Positions 1 through 7,650 of a DNA stretch of 34,883 bases are shown here, in pieces. A model generated the notes under the pieces. That model saw nothing but the letters and a program-made list of their open reading frames with translations, searched no databases and had not been told where the DNA came from. Source of the stretch: Sphingopyxis granuli NBRC 100800 (GTDB lineage Bacteria > Pseudomonadota > Alphaproteobacteria > Sphingomonadales > Sphingomonadaceae); contig NZ_BCUA01000039.1 in the NCBI RefSeq assembly GCF_001591045.1, positions 1 to 34,883 of the forward strand, written 5' to 3'. How positions within the stretch are numbered: the first letter of the stretch is position 1; every line of letters begins with the position of its first letter. The position numbers and the translations under genes are program-made.

Positions 1-91
1 ATTCCATTCGATGTCATCACGGTCTAGCCGCAGCAGGCGGGCAGATGCGACGCCGCCAGCCCATGAGCGGCGGTTCCGAATCATGCCATCG

Positions 92-859
92 CTAAAAGGA
101 CACCCCCAGCGACAGCACCACGCCCGCGTCATAATATTTGTCGATCGCCTTCACCCCGGTCTTGGGAATGTCGGTATCGACATATTTGATCCCCGCGGTG
201 ATCGGGCCGAAGCTCGCCGATGCACCGATCGACCAGTCCCAATAATGCCCCCCCGGCGCGAATGCCCCGAGCGCGCCGTCGGTATAGCCGACCGATCCCG
301 ACAGCGTGACCGGCGTCGTCGGGATGCCCGCCGCGAGGTCGAACCGCAGATAGAGATTGTCGTCGTTGCCGAGCGCGGCCTGGCTCCACGCATAGCCGAG
401 CGTGCCCGTCGCCTCGACCGGCCCCAGCGTGTGCGACAACCGGCCGATCGCCTCCACATAGTCCGACGGCCCCGCCGCCTTGCGTCCGTCGGGATACCAG
501 TAATAGGTCAGCCCGACGTCGACTTCGGTCCCCGACGCGATCTCGGTCGCATAGCCGCCGTAGATATTGGCCTCGATCTCGCCATAGGTCGGCGTGTCCT
601 CGATATTCGATCCCCAGGCGCCGATATAGAGGCCGCTGTCGTGGCTGATCGTGACGCTCGGCTGGATCGCGACGTCGCCGCCCGATTCCGACAGGCCGCG
701 AAACCGATAATCGGAGACGAGATCGACGCTGCCCGAAACGGCGATCGGGCCGACACCGATACCGCGGTCCTGCGCGAGAGCCGGCGTCGCGAAGGCGGCC
801 AGAGCGATGAACGCAGTAGCGCCGAACGCGGCCAGGCCTGCTGTGCGGTGTCGTGTCAT
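92..859 (-). CDS. TorF-family putative porin
   Basis: Predicted outer-membrane beta-barrel protein of the TorF/gcw_chp family, common in sphingomonads, where it is thought to pass small solutes; the substrate is unknown. The 255-residue product begins with a signal peptide (basic MTRHR, hydrophobic stretch, cleavage after the ATPALA motif near residue 30). The mature part starts with a strand carrying [10 protein letters not shown], the hallmark of this family, and continues as alternating amphipathic strands. It ends in phenylalanine (SLGVSF), the usual C-terminal signature for barrel insertion. I chose the ATG at 859 because the open frame upstream is arginine-rich and the signal peptide starts here. 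The ribosome site is weak. The gene diverges from ispG. Family call is firm, function is inference. Confidence 0.88.
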   Translation of the reverse strand: MTRHRTAGLAAFGATAFIALAAFATPALAQDRGIGVGPIAVSGSVDLVSDYRFRGLSESGGDVAIQPSVTISHDSGLYIGAWGSNIEDTPTYGEIEANIYGGYATEIASGTEVDVGLTYYWYPDGRKAAGPSDYVEAIGRLSHTLGPVEATGTLGYAWSQAALGNDDNLYLRFDLAAGIPTTPVTLSGSVGYTDGALGAFAPGGHYWDWSIGASASFGPITAGIKYVDTDIPKTGVKAIDKYYDAGVVLSLGVSF

Positions 860-1077
860 GGATGTCCCTTTTTTTCGATTATCGCCTGTTCCGTCCCTTC
901 GGCGGCGCCGAAAGAGCCGCTTTTCCGGCGCGGCACAAGGTGCAACCGGCCGCGCCGGTCGCGGATCGCGCCCGGCTGTGTCTTTCGCGTCACAGCGCCG
1001 TCCTCTTCCACGAGCCTTTGCCAAGCGGGCGCCGGAGGGCTAAGGAGCGGCAGCCCCTCCACTATCGAGCAACAGCC
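860..1077. promoter_or_regulatory. Divergent spacer between porin gene and ispG, with ispG leader hairpin
   Basis: This 218-base region must hold the promoters of the porin gene (minus) and ispG (plus), but I see no convincing -35/-10 pair. Near its right end GGAGGGCT (1034-1041) can pair with AGCCCCTCC (1052-1060) with one bulged C. The loop between them contains AAGGAG (1042-1047). That Shine-Dalgarno-like stretch lies 30 bases before the ispG ATG, too far to serve it directly. No small gene is evident. Confidence 0.4.
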
Positions 1078-2229
1078 ATGAGCGATCATAATCCCGGCCT
1101 GCGTCCCTGGCGCGACATCGCGCGGCGCGCGTGTCGGCAGATCATGGTCGGCACCGTCCCCGTCGGGGGCGACGCGCCGATCACCGTGCAGACGATGACC
1201 AACACGCTGACCAGCGACGCGGTGGCGACGATCGACCAGATCCGCCGCTGCGAAGAGGCGGGCGCCGACCTGATCCGCGTGTCCTGCCCCGACACCGACT
1301 CGACCGCGGCGCTGGGCCAGATCGTCCGCGCCTCGCGCATCCCGATCGTCGCCGACATCCATTTCCACTACAAGCGCGCGCTCGAGGCCGCCGACGCGGG
1401 CGCGGCGTGTCTGCGCATCAACCCCGGCAACATCGGATCGTCGGAACGCGTCGGCGAGGTCGTGCGCGCCGCCAAGGCGAACGGCTGCGCGATCCGCATC
1501 GGCGTCAACGCCGGCAGCCTGGAAAAGGACCTGCTCGAAAAATATGGCGAGCCCTGCCCCGAGGCGCTCGTCGAAAGCGCGCTCGACCATATCAAGCTGC
1601 TCCAGGACCATGATTTCCACGAATATAAGGTCGCGGTGAAGGCAAGCGACGTCTTCCTTGCCGTCGCATCCTATATGCAGCTTGCCGAAGCGGTCGACTG
1701 TCCGCTGCACCTCGGCATCACCGAGGCGGGCGGGCTGATCGGTGGCACGGTGAAAAGCGCGCTCGGGATCGGCAACCTGCTGTGGGCGGGCATCGGCGAC
1801 ACGATCCGCGTCAGCCTGTCGGCCGAACCCGAGGAAGAGGTGCGCGTCGGCTATGAAATCCTGAAATCGCTGGGCCTGCGCACCCGCGGCGTGCGCGTCG
1901 TGTCCTGTCCCAGCTGCGCGCGGCAGGGCTTCGACGTCATCCGCACCGTGCAGAAGCTCGAAGAGGCGCTCCAGCACATCAAGACCCCGATGTCGCTGTC
2001 GGTCCTCGGCTGCGTCGTCAACGGGCCGGGAGAGGCGCGCGAGACCGACATCGGCATCACCGGCGGCGGCCACGGCAAACATATGGTCTACCTGTCGGGC
2101 GTCACCGACCACCATGTCGAAGACGCCGACATGATCGCGCACATCGTCCAGCTCGTCGAAGCGAAGGCGGCGGAGATCGAGGCGGGCAGCTCGGTGAGCA
2201 TGGACAAGCTGCACGGCAAGGCGGCGTAG
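1078..2229 (+). CDS. ispG: 4-hydroxy-3-methylbut-2-enyl diphosphate synthase (IspG/GcpE)
   Basis: Penultimate enzyme of the MEP pathway of isoprenoid synthesis: reductive ring opening of methylerythritol cyclodiphosphate to HMBPP by a 4Fe-4S enzyme in the cytosol. The 383-residue length fits the bacterial family (about 370). The N-terminal TIM-barrel half carries TVQTMTNT near residue 37 and INPGNIG near 114. The C-terminal iron-sulfur half has cysteines 277 and 280 (SCPSC) and 312 ([10 protein letters not shown]) and glutamate 319, the known cluster ligands. Start at 1078: the open frame continues upstream to 853, but family similarity begins here. It is followed after 55 bases by the vapBC-like pair, which is probably a separate unit. 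Confidence 0.96.
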   Translation: MSDHNPGLRPWRDIARRACRQIMVGTVPVGGDAPITVQTMTNTLTSDAVATIDQIRRCEEAGADLIRVSCPDTDSTAALGQIVRASRIPIVADIHFHYKRALEAADAGAACLRINPGNIGSSERVGEVVRAAKANGCAIRIGVNAGSLEKDLLEKYGEPCPEALVESALDHIKLLQDHDFHEYKVAVKASDVFLAVASYMQLAEAVDCPLHLGITEAGGLIGGTVKSALGIGNLLWAGIGDTIRVSLSAEPEEEVRVGYEILKSLGLRTRGVRVVSCPSCARQGFDVIRTVQKLEEALQHIKTPMSLSVLGCVVNGPGEARETDIGITGGGHGKHMVYLSGVTDHHVEDADMIAHIVQLVEAKAAEIEAGSSVSMDKLHGKAA

Positions 2230-2244
2230 GTCTCTTGTTGCTAT

Positions 2245-2276
2245 TTGGGTCCCGTGATACCTTGATATACCCAAGG
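2245..2276 (+). promoter_or_regulatory. Candidate autoregulatory operator of the vapBC-like pair
   Basis: Two overlapping inverted repeats sit just before the antitoxin gene: TTGGGT (2245-2250) with ACCCAA (2269-2274), and CCTTG (2260-2264) with CAAGG (2272-2276). The right arms include part of the Shine-Dalgarno AAGGAG (2273-2278), six bases before the ATG at 2285. VapB-type antitoxins commonly bind such repeats to repress their own operon. The repeats are seen; the operator role is inference. Confidence 0.45.
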
Positions 2277-2284
2277 AGCACATC

Positions 2285-2545
2285 ATGTCCTATCATGCCA
2301 AGCTGATCAAGGGCGGCAAGATCGTCATTCCCGCGGAACTGCGCCGCGAACTGGGATTGAAGGACGGCGATCAACTGGTCATCGAGCGGATGGGCGGCAG
2401 CCTGACGATCAAGACCTATGCACAGATGGTGCGCGAGGTGCAGGCGGAGATCAAGCGGCTGGTCGGCCCCTATGAGGGATCGCTGGTCGACGAATTGATC
2501 GCCGATCGGCGAGCGGAGGCGGCGGCCGAAGATCGCCGGCCATGA
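2285..2545 (+). CDS. AbrB/MazE-type antitoxin (VapB-like)
   Basis: Probable antitoxin of a type II toxin-antitoxin pair. The 86-residue protein has an N-terminal swapped-hairpin AbrB/SpoVT domain at residues 1-48, with the typical GKIVIPAELRRELGLKDGD core that forms a DNA-binding dimer. The charged, alanine- and arginine-rich C-terminal helix (about 50-86) is the part expected to wrap the toxin and block its active site. AAGGAG lies six bases before the ATG. The stop codon overlaps the start of the toxin gene by four bases (ATGA), so the two are co-translated. Exact toxin class comes from the neighbour's PIN domain. Confidence 0.88.
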   Translation: MSYHAKLIKGGKIVIPAELRRELGLKDGDQLVIERMGGSLTIKTYAQMVREVQAEIKRLVGPYEGSLVDELIADRRAEAAAEDRRP

Positions 2546-2928
2546 CCACCGTCCTCGATGCATCGGCCATCCTCGCGCTTCTTCTGGACGAGACGGGCAG
2601 CAATATCGTGCTGGATCAACTCGCCGATGCCCACCTGTCGACCGTCAACATGAGCGAAGCGATCGCCAAACTGGCCGAACGCGGAATCGGGACCGGGCAA
2701 GTGCGCCGGCAAATCGAACGGCTGGAGCTTCATATCCATGATTTCGACGCCGATCAGGCCGAACGTGCAGCCGCACTGCGGCCGCTCACGAAGCCGTTCG
2801 GCCTGTCGCTCGGCGACCGCGCCTGCCTTGCATTGGCTCAGCGCCTCGGGGTTCCGGTTCTGACCTCGGACCGCCGCATGGCAGACGCGGCCCCGGCCGC
2901 CGATCTTCAAATCGACACGATCCGGTAA
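2542..2928 (+). CDS. PIN-domain ribonuclease toxin (VapC-like)
   Basis: Probable VapC-family toxin, a magnesium-dependent RNase that cuts specific tRNA or rRNA sites when freed from its antitoxin. The 128-residue length is normal. The acidic active-site residues are all present: Asp6 (VLDASAILA), Glu39 (MSEAI), Asp92 (GDRACLALA) and Asp110 (TSDRRM). It overlaps the antitoxin gene by four bases. The GNAT gene begins three bases after its stop, so the acetyltransferase may ride on the same transcript. The pair looks intact. The RNA target cannot be told from sequence. Confidence 0.9.
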   Translation: MTTVLDASAILALLLDETGSNIVLDQLADAHLSTVNMSEAIAKLAERGIGTGQVRRQIERLELHIHDFDADQAERAAALRPLTKPFGLSLGDRACLALAQRLGVPVLTSDRRMADAAPAADLQIDTIR

Positions 2929-2931
2929 CCT

Positions 2932-3411
2932 ATGACCCTTTCGATCCGTCCCGCAAAACCCGCGGACCTGCCGCTGATCGCCGCGCTCATCCGCGCGCTC
3001 GCCGATTATGAAAAGCTCGCCGACGAAGTGCGCTTCGACGAAGCGACGCTCGGCGAGCATCTCTTCGGCCCGCATCCGCATGCCGAGGTGGTGATCGGCG
3101 AAGTCGACGGACAGCCGCAGGGTTTTGCGCTTTTCTTCCACAATTTCTCGACTTTCGAAGGAAAGCCCGGCCTTTATCTCGAAGACCTGTTCGTCCGCCC
3201 GGAGGCGCGCGGAGCGGGGCTCGGCAAGGCGCTGCTCGCGCATCTGGCAAAGCTTTGCGTCGCGCGCGGCTGCGCACGGCTCGAATGGTCGGTGCTCGAC
3301 TGGAACGCACCGGCCATCGGCTTTTACGAAAGCCTCGGCGCGCGGATGATGGACGAATGGACGGTGATGCGCGTCGACGGCGCCGCGCTCCCGGCACTCG
3401 CGGCGGCGTGA
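2932..3411 (+). CDS. GNAT acetyltransferase, SSAT/diamine acetyltransferase-like
   Basis: Predicted acetyl-CoA dependent N-acetyltransferase of 159 residues. The order of elements matches the spermidine/spermine or thialysine acetyltransferase branch: N-terminal IRPAKPADLPLI, central FFHNFSTFEGKPGLYLEDLF near residues 69-88, then the acetyl-CoA pyrophosphate loop RPEARGAGLGKALL and a C-terminal WNAPAIGFYESLGA. The GLYLEDLFV string is characteristic of that branch, so a small amine or polyamine substrate is plausible but unproven. The gene starts three bases after the toxin stop with no clear ribosome site of its own, which suggests coupling. The next gene converges from the opposite strand. 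Confidence 0.85.
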   Translation: MTLSIRPAKPADLPLIAALIRALADYEKLADEVRFDEATLGEHLFGPHPHAEVVIGEVDGQPQGFALFFHNFSTFEGKPGLYLEDLFVRPEARGAGLGKALLAHLAKLCVARGCARLEWSVLDWNAPAIGFYESLGARMMDEWTVMRVDGAALPALAAA

Positions 3412-3433
3412 GGCCGGAGTCGGCGCGGGCGCC

Positions 3434-3964
3434 CTACCGATAGGCCTCGGCCATCCGCTCGGCGCGGCCGCGGTCGAGCGACAGCAGCACCAGGTCGTGC
3501 AGCGCGCCGTCGGCGTCGCGGACATGATCGCGCAGCAACGCCTCGGCGCGAAAGCCCGCTTCCTCGAACAGGGTGATCGCACCGCGCTGATCGGGGGTCA
3601 TGTAGGCGACCAGCTTGGCCGCGCCGCGCTCGCCGGCCAGCACGATGCAGCGGTCGAGAAGCTGCCGCCCCAACCCGCGTCCGCGCCATTCGGGCGCGAC
3701 GAGCAGCCGCACCTCGGCGACGTGCGGCGACCAGCCGAGCGGATCGGCGAGCAGCGCCGCCGTCGCGACCACCTGTTCCCCGTCGGTCGCGACGAGGCTT
3801 GGCATCGTGTCGCCCGCCGCCGCCGCCAGCCACGCCGACACGACCCGCTCGTTGCGGATGTCGCGTGCCAGGAACAGCAGGTCGTGCGCGGGCACCGCCG
3901 CGGCGAAGCGCAGGATGGCCGGGCCGTCGCCGGGCTCCAGTTCGCGGATCGTCGCTTCGCTCAT
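3434..3964 (-). CDS. GNAT acetyltransferase coupled to PHA synthase gene
   Basis: Predicted N-acetyltransferase of 176 residues. It has an N-terminal TIRELEPGDGPAILRFAA, a beta strand VAEVRLLVAPEW, the acetyl-CoA loop RGRGLGRQLLDRC and a late FEEAGFRAEALLRDHV segment, the last resembling the RimJ/RimL and PhnO-like branches. The acceptor is unknown. Its ATG at 3964 overlaps the stop of the upstream PHA synthase gene by four bases (ATGA), so it is the last gene of a three-gene coupled operon. That location hints at a role in acyl or polymer metabolism, which is inference only. It converges with the SSAT-like GNAT gene, to which it is not closely similar. Confidence 0.83.
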   Translation of the reverse strand: MSEATIRELEPGDGPAILRFAAAVPAHDLLFLARDIRNERVVSAWLAAAAGDTMPSLVATDGEQVVATAALLADPLGWSPHVAEVRLLVAPEWRGRGLGRQLLDRCIVLAGERGAAKLVAYMTPDQRGAITLFEEAGFRAEALLRDHVRDADGALHDLVLLSLDRGRAERMAEAYR

Positions 3965-5046
3965 ACGCTTTTCTCGCCCAGCCATTCGTCGACCATCGGC
4001 CACATGCGGCGCACCGCATTGGCGCCGGCGATCAGGCTGACATGCCCGCCCTTCAATTCCACCTGGTTCTTCTCCTGCGACCCTACCATCTCGATCAGCG
4101 GCGCCGATGCCGGTGGCGGCACGATATGATCGTGCTGCGCGGTGATGTGCAGATAGGGCGCGGCGATCGCGCCGAGGTCGACCGGCCGCCCCGCGACCGT
4201 CATCGTCCCCGCTATCAGCGCATTGTCCCACATCAGCGTCTTGGTCATGTCGCGGAAATATTCGCCGGGAAGCGGCAGCGCATCCATGCCCCAGCGGTCG
4301 AACATCCGGTGCGCCTTGACGAATTCATCGTCCCACAGATTATCGTAGAGCCGGATATTGCCCGCGACCCGCTGCGCCGGGCGCAGCATTTCGAAACTGG
4401 TCATGATCAGGTCGCTCGGCACGTTGCCGACCGTATCGACCAGCCGGTCGACGTCGAAGAAACTCTTGTCGGACCACGCCTGGAACTGCGGCATGTGGCG
4501 GAAGTCGACCGGCGTCGTGAAGGTGACGAGGTTCGCCGGACCCGCCGCCCCGGCGGTTGCCGCCCACAGCAGCGACAACAGCCCGCCGGCGCAATAGCCG
4601 ACAACGCTGACGTCCGATTCGCCTGTCACCGCGCGGACGCGCTGCACCGCACTCGGCAGGAAATCGAGCACATAGTCGGCGATCCCGACCGTTTTCTCCT
4701 CGGGGCGCGGGGCGTCCCAGTCGACCATGAAGACGTCGTAACCCGCCTTCAGCAGGAACTCGACGAAGCTCTGCCCCGGCGCCATGTCGAAGATATAGCC
4801 GCGGTTGGTCGGCGCCATCACCAGCATCAGCGGCATGCGGTAGATCTCGTCGACCAATGGGCGGTAGTGATAGAGACGAAAGGTGCCGCGCGAAATCAGC
4901 ACGTCCTTGCCGCTGCTCCCCACGACCGGCGCGGGGGAGCCAAGATATTCGACTCCCTTGATATTGCGCAGCATCGCGCGCTCGAACTCGCGCCGCGCGG
5001 CGGCAAAGGGGTCCGCGTCGGCCTGCGCCGCGGCCCCGCCGGTCAT
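3961..5046 (-). CDS. phaC: Class III-like polyhydroxyalkanoate synthase (PhaC)
   Basis: Alpha/beta hydrolase-fold polymerase that joins (R)-3-hydroxyacyl-CoA units into polyhydroxyalkanoate. The 361-residue length fits class III/IV PhaC (about 355) and is far shorter than class I enzymes (about 590). The nucleophile sits in a lipase-like box with cysteine in place of serine: Cys152 in GYCAGG. The other triad members are Asp306 (AQHDHIVP) and His335 (KGGHVSL); the spacing matches the Cys149-Asp302-His331 triad known for Allochromatium PhaC. A VMVDWD-like segment lies near residue 107. The gene overlaps the upstream small PhaE-like gene by four bases and the downstream GNAT gene by four. Polymer type cannot be read from sequence. 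Confidence 0.88.
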   Translation of the reverse strand: MTGGAAAQADADPFAAARREFERAMLRNIKGVEYLGSPAPVVGSSGKDVLISRGTFRLYHYRPLVDEIYRMPLMLVMAPTNRGYIFDMAPGQSFVEFLLKAGYDVFMVDWDAPRPEEKTVGIADYVLDFLPSAVQRVRAVTGESDVSVVGYCAGGLLSLLWAATAGAAGPANLVTFTTPVDFRHMPQFQAWSDKSFFDVDRLVDTVGNVPSDLIMTSFEMLRPAQRVAGNIRLYDNLWDDEFVKAHRMFDRWGMDALPLPGEYFRDMTKTLMWDNALIAGTMTVAGRPVDLGAIAAPYLHITAQHDHIVPPPASAPLIEMVGSQEKNQVELKGGHVSLIAGANAVRRMWPMVDEWLGEKSV

Positions 5047-5399
5047 TTCGTCTTACCGGGCTTGCGCGTCCGGGCGGGCTTCGGCGTCCCGTCGGCGGGC
5101 TGGCCGCCGCTTGCGAGCAGCGTCTCGATGCGCGCCACCGCCGCCTCGATCGCGCCGATCCGCGCGCCCAGATCCTCGATATCGGCCTTGCTCGGCATCT
5201 GGATCGCGTCGAGCGCCTTCAGCATGCCGTCCTTCATCTGCGCCTGCATCGCGACCTTGGCGTTGTTCAGGCCGTTCATCGCCTGCGCCGCCTCTTTCTG
5301 CTGGAGGAACTTGGCGCCGAACTCGTTCGCCATCTTTTCCCAATTGCCCAGCATGTCGCGATAGGCATCCATGAAGTCCTGCGGTCCCTTGGTCGCCAT
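5043..5399 (-). CDS. Short PhaE/PhaR-like subunit of PHA synthase
   Basis: Small helical protein of 118 residues, probably the partner subunit that class III (PhaE) or class IV (PhaR) synthases need for activity. The N-terminus (QDFMDAYRDMLGNWEKMANE) is amphipathic. Residues 68-95 hold MPSKADIEDLGARIGAIEAA, which resembles the C-terminal signature of PhaE/PhaR: proline-serine, then a coiled coil with regularly spaced hydrophobics. The tail (105-118) is lysine- and arginine-rich and disordered. Known PhaE is about 360 and PhaR about 200 residues, so this is a reduced version. It starts the operon and overlaps phaC by four bases. A phasin-like role is the main alternative. Moderately sure. Confidence 0.7.
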   Translation of the reverse strand: MATKGPQDFMDAYRDMLGNWEKMANEFGAKFLQQKEAAQAMNGLNNAKVAMQAQMKDGMLKALDAIQMPSKADIEDLGARIGAIEAAVARIETLLASGGQPADGTPKPARTRKPGKTK

Positions 5400-5457
5400 G
5401 CTTCACCTTCTTCCCGTCATGTTTCGGAGAAGAAGGTTGCACAAGATCGCGCCGCTG

Positions 5458-6591
5458 TCACGCGCCGCGCTGCAGTCCGATCAGCGGCCGCAGCCAGCCG
5501 ACGCGCCGCCCGCCGAGATAGAAGGCCCAGCAGCCGGCGACGGTCGCCGCGACCAGCAGCATGAAGAGCGGGAGCGCCGCGACACCGGCCCGGATCAGAT
5601 ACCAGCCCGCGACGACGATGATCGTCTGATGGATGATGTAGAAGGGAAAGACCGCCTCGGCGAGCGGCGCGCGCCAGCGATGGTCGCGGTTCCACCAGCG
5701 GTCCGCGATGCCGACCAGCGCGACGATCGCGGCCCAACCCTGCACCTGCCGCGCGCCATGGAACACCATGTCCGCCCATGCGGGCCCGCCCTCCGGCCAC
5801 GCGCATGCGATCCAGACGATCGGTACGAAGGCGAGGACGGCCAGTATCGCCGCTCCGGTCCGACAACAGGCGACCGCGTCGAACAGGACCGGACGCGCGC
5901 GAAGCAGCCACCCGACCGCGAACGCGATCAGGTAATGGAGATGCACCGGCCCGTCATCGACGAGCGCGTGGGTTTCGCGATGGCCCGGAAAGGCGGCGTA
6001 GACAAGGAGCCAGCCGGCCATCGGCAGCAGCAGGATATTCCAGCCGCCGAGCCGCCGAGCCGCGCCATCGGCGACCCGCACCCATAGCCGGGACGGCACG
6101 ATGGCAAACAACAGGGCGGCGAGCATCGTATAGACGCACAGATAGACGACGAACCAAAGATGCTGCCACGTCGGCAGGACGATGCCGTCCAGCGTTCCGA
6201 AGCGAAAATAATCGTGCAGCCAGAAATGAAGCAGGCCGCGGGCATAGCCATGCTGCCCGATCAGTTCGATCCACGGCTGTGGCGGTATGACGACGAGGAT
6301 GCCGAACGCGAGTGGGATCAACAGCCGCGCGCTTCTTGCCCGTGCAAAGCTCCCTGCCCCGCCAAGCTTCACCAGCAGCGCCGCGCTGGCATATCCCGAA
6401 ACGAGGAACAGCAGCGGCAGCCGCCAGCCGTTGGTGGCAAGCATGGGAATCGTGGCCCAATCGATCGTCGGCTCGCTCTTGACGTGCCAACCCCATGGCA
6501 CGAAGACCATGCCGATATGATAGAGGATCAGCAGCGCGAACGCCCCGATCCGCAGCCAGTCCATGCCAAGATGCCGTGTCGCTCCGGCCAC
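5458..6591 (-). CDS. Acyltransferase family 3 membrane protein
   Basis: Polytopic inner-membrane protein of 377 residues, about ten hydrophobic helices, of the acyltransferase-3 (OafA/OpgC/NodX) family, which transfers acyl groups from the cytoplasm to sugars or lipids at the envelope. The N-terminal MDWLRIGAFALLILYHIGMV carries the arginine and helix-1 histidine typical of the family, followed by the NGWRLPLLFLVSGY segment. A late FPFYIIHQTIIV helix is also characteristic. The start is a GTG at 6591, supported by AAAGGAG eight bases upstream. The gene diverges from the LytTR regulator gene, so the regulator could control it. The acceptor substrate is unknown. Confidence 0.85.
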   Translation of the reverse strand: MAGATRHLGMDWLRIGAFALLILYHIGMVFVPWGWHVKSEPTIDWATIPMLATNGWRLPLLFLVSGYASAALLVKLGGAGSFARARSARLLIPLAFGILVVIPPQPWIELIGQHGYARGLLHFWLHDYFRFGTLDGIVLPTWQHLWFVVYLCVYTMLAALLFAIVPSRLWVRVADGAARRLGGWNILLLPMAGWLLVYAAFPGHRETHALVDDGPVHLHYLIAFAVGWLLRARPVLFDAVACCRTGAAILAVLAFVPIVWIACAWPEGGPAWADMVFHGARQVQGWAAIVALVGIADRWWNRDHRWRAPLAEAVFPFYIIHQTIIVVAGWYLIRAGVAALPLFMLLVAATVAGCWAFYLGGRRVGWLRPLIGLQRGA

Positions 6592-6680
6592 GCCGAATCT
6601 CCTTTGCCCGGTTTCGCGAGGACGGCTACGTCAGGACCGGGCGGAGCCGCGACCGGAGCGGGACCAGCGGCGGAGGGAGC
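6592..6680. promoter_or_regulatory. Divergent spacer, acyltransferase / LytTR regulator
   Basis: An 89-base spacer between two divergent starts. AAAGGAG on the minus strand (about 6600-6606) serves the acyltransferase. GGAGGGAG at 6672-6679 serves the regulator gene. I see no clear promoter hexamers or LytTR direct repeats within it. Confidence 0.35.
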
Positions 6681-7532
6681 GTGACCGAAGGAACAGCGCC
6701 TGGGACCAACGGCGGCGGAGCCGGGACGAATCGCATCAGCCCGCGCCGGCTGACGATCCTGCTCGTCGGCGCGCTTTTCGCTTACGGCCTCATCCGCATC
6801 ACCTCGAACGTCTATTCCTATCTCGCCGAGCGCCATGCCTTCGGCCGCGACGTGCCGGCGTCGACGGCCTGGGCCTATGAGGGCACCAGCCTCGTCGCCT
6901 GGACGATGATGATCCTGCTCTGCTGGTTCGGTGTCCGCTTCATCCGTCCGCCGCGCTTCGGCTGGATCGCGACGATCGCGATCCATGCCGCGCTCGCCCT
7001 GCCCGTTTCGCTCGCGCATATCGCGCTGATGGTGGGGCTGCGCATGGTCGTCTGGTGGCTTGCCGGTAGCAGCTATTCGTTCGAATCGCCCGACGGATCG
7101 CCGATCCTCTATGAACTGCGCAAGGACGCGGCGACCTATGCCGAACTGATCCTGCTCATCTTTCTGATGCAGTGGCTGATCGCGCGCCACGCCGCGCCCT
7201 CCACGCCGACCGAAGCATCGCGGACGCTGACCGTGAGCGATGGATCGGTCGCGCACCACCTGCCGGTCGCCGAGATCGATCATGTCGCCGCCGCAGGCAA
7301 TTATGTCGAGATCGCATGGCGCGGGCGCCGCCTGCTCCATCGCGCGACGCTGAGTGCGGTCGAGACCGAATTGGCCGGCGCCGGCTTCGTGCGCATCCAC
7401 CGGAGCCGCCTCGTCCGCAAGGACGCGGTGCGCCGCGTCGTCACGCACAGGAGCGGCGATTTCGACGTCGAACTGGCGAACGGCGAGGTGCTGCGCGGCA
7501 GCCGCCGATACCGCCCCCGCATCGAAGGCTGA
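6681..7532 (+). CDS. Membrane-anchored LytTR-family transcriptional regulator
   Basis: Predicted DNA-binding regulator of 283 residues tied to the inner membrane. Hydrophobic segments lie at about residues 23-41, 68-88, 95-128 (long enough for one or two helices) and 150-168. The LytTR DNA-binding domain occupies about 188-281, with the family's typical GNYVEIAWRG, LHRATLSAVE, GFVRIHRSRLVRKDAV and LRGSRRYR strings. There is no receiver domain and no kinase gene beside it, so sensing is presumably through the membrane part. The GTG at 6681 is chosen as start because GGAGGG lies just upstream and the earlier part of the frame is low-complexity and overlaps the divergent gene. Targets are unknown. 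Confidence 0.85.
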   Translation: MTEGTAPGTNGGGAGTNRISPRRLTILLVGALFAYGLIRITSNVYSYLAERHAFGRDVPASTAWAYEGTSLVAWTMMILLCWFGVRFIRPPRFGWIATIAIHAALALPVSLAHIALMVGLRMVVWWLAGSSYSFESPDGSPILYELRKDAATYAELILLIFLMQWLIARHAAPSTPTEASRTLTVSDGSVAHHLPVAEIDHVAAAGNYVEIAWRGRRLLHRATLSAVETELAGAGFVRIHRSRLVRKDAVRRVVTHRSGDFDVELANGEVLRGSRRYRPRIEG

Positions 7533-7549
7533 ACGCGGTCGCTGCGCCT

Positions 7550-7649
7550 AGAGTGGGTTCGGTTTTGATGGAATCAAAACCGGCACTCTCGATTCTTGTT
7601 TTGCCGTGTTTTCCGAGTCGTCAGGTGATTCCACCTGATTTGAAAACAC
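7550..7649. repeat. Paired palindromic REP-like element
   Basis: Two nested hairpins fill the spacer between convergent genes. Hairpin 1: CGGTTTTGAT (7560-7569) and ATCAAAACCG (7573-7582), loop GGA, with outer arms AGAGTG (7550-7555) and CACTCT (7584-7589). Hairpin 2: TCAGGTG (7621-7627) and CACCTGA (7632-7638), loop ATTC, with outer arms GTGTTTTC (7606-7613) and GAAAACAC (7642-7649). The core TGGAATCA occurs on the plus strand in the first and on the minus strand in the second, so the two are related and inverted. It probably belongs to a dispersed repeat family and may also act as a two-way terminator. Confidence 0.8.
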
Positions 7650-7650
7650 T

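Noticed and set aside
856..2286. Long open frame antisense to ispG
   Set aside because: Arginine-, aspartate- and alanine-rich product without any family likeness; typical mirror frame of a high-GC gene whose codons prefer G or C at the third place.
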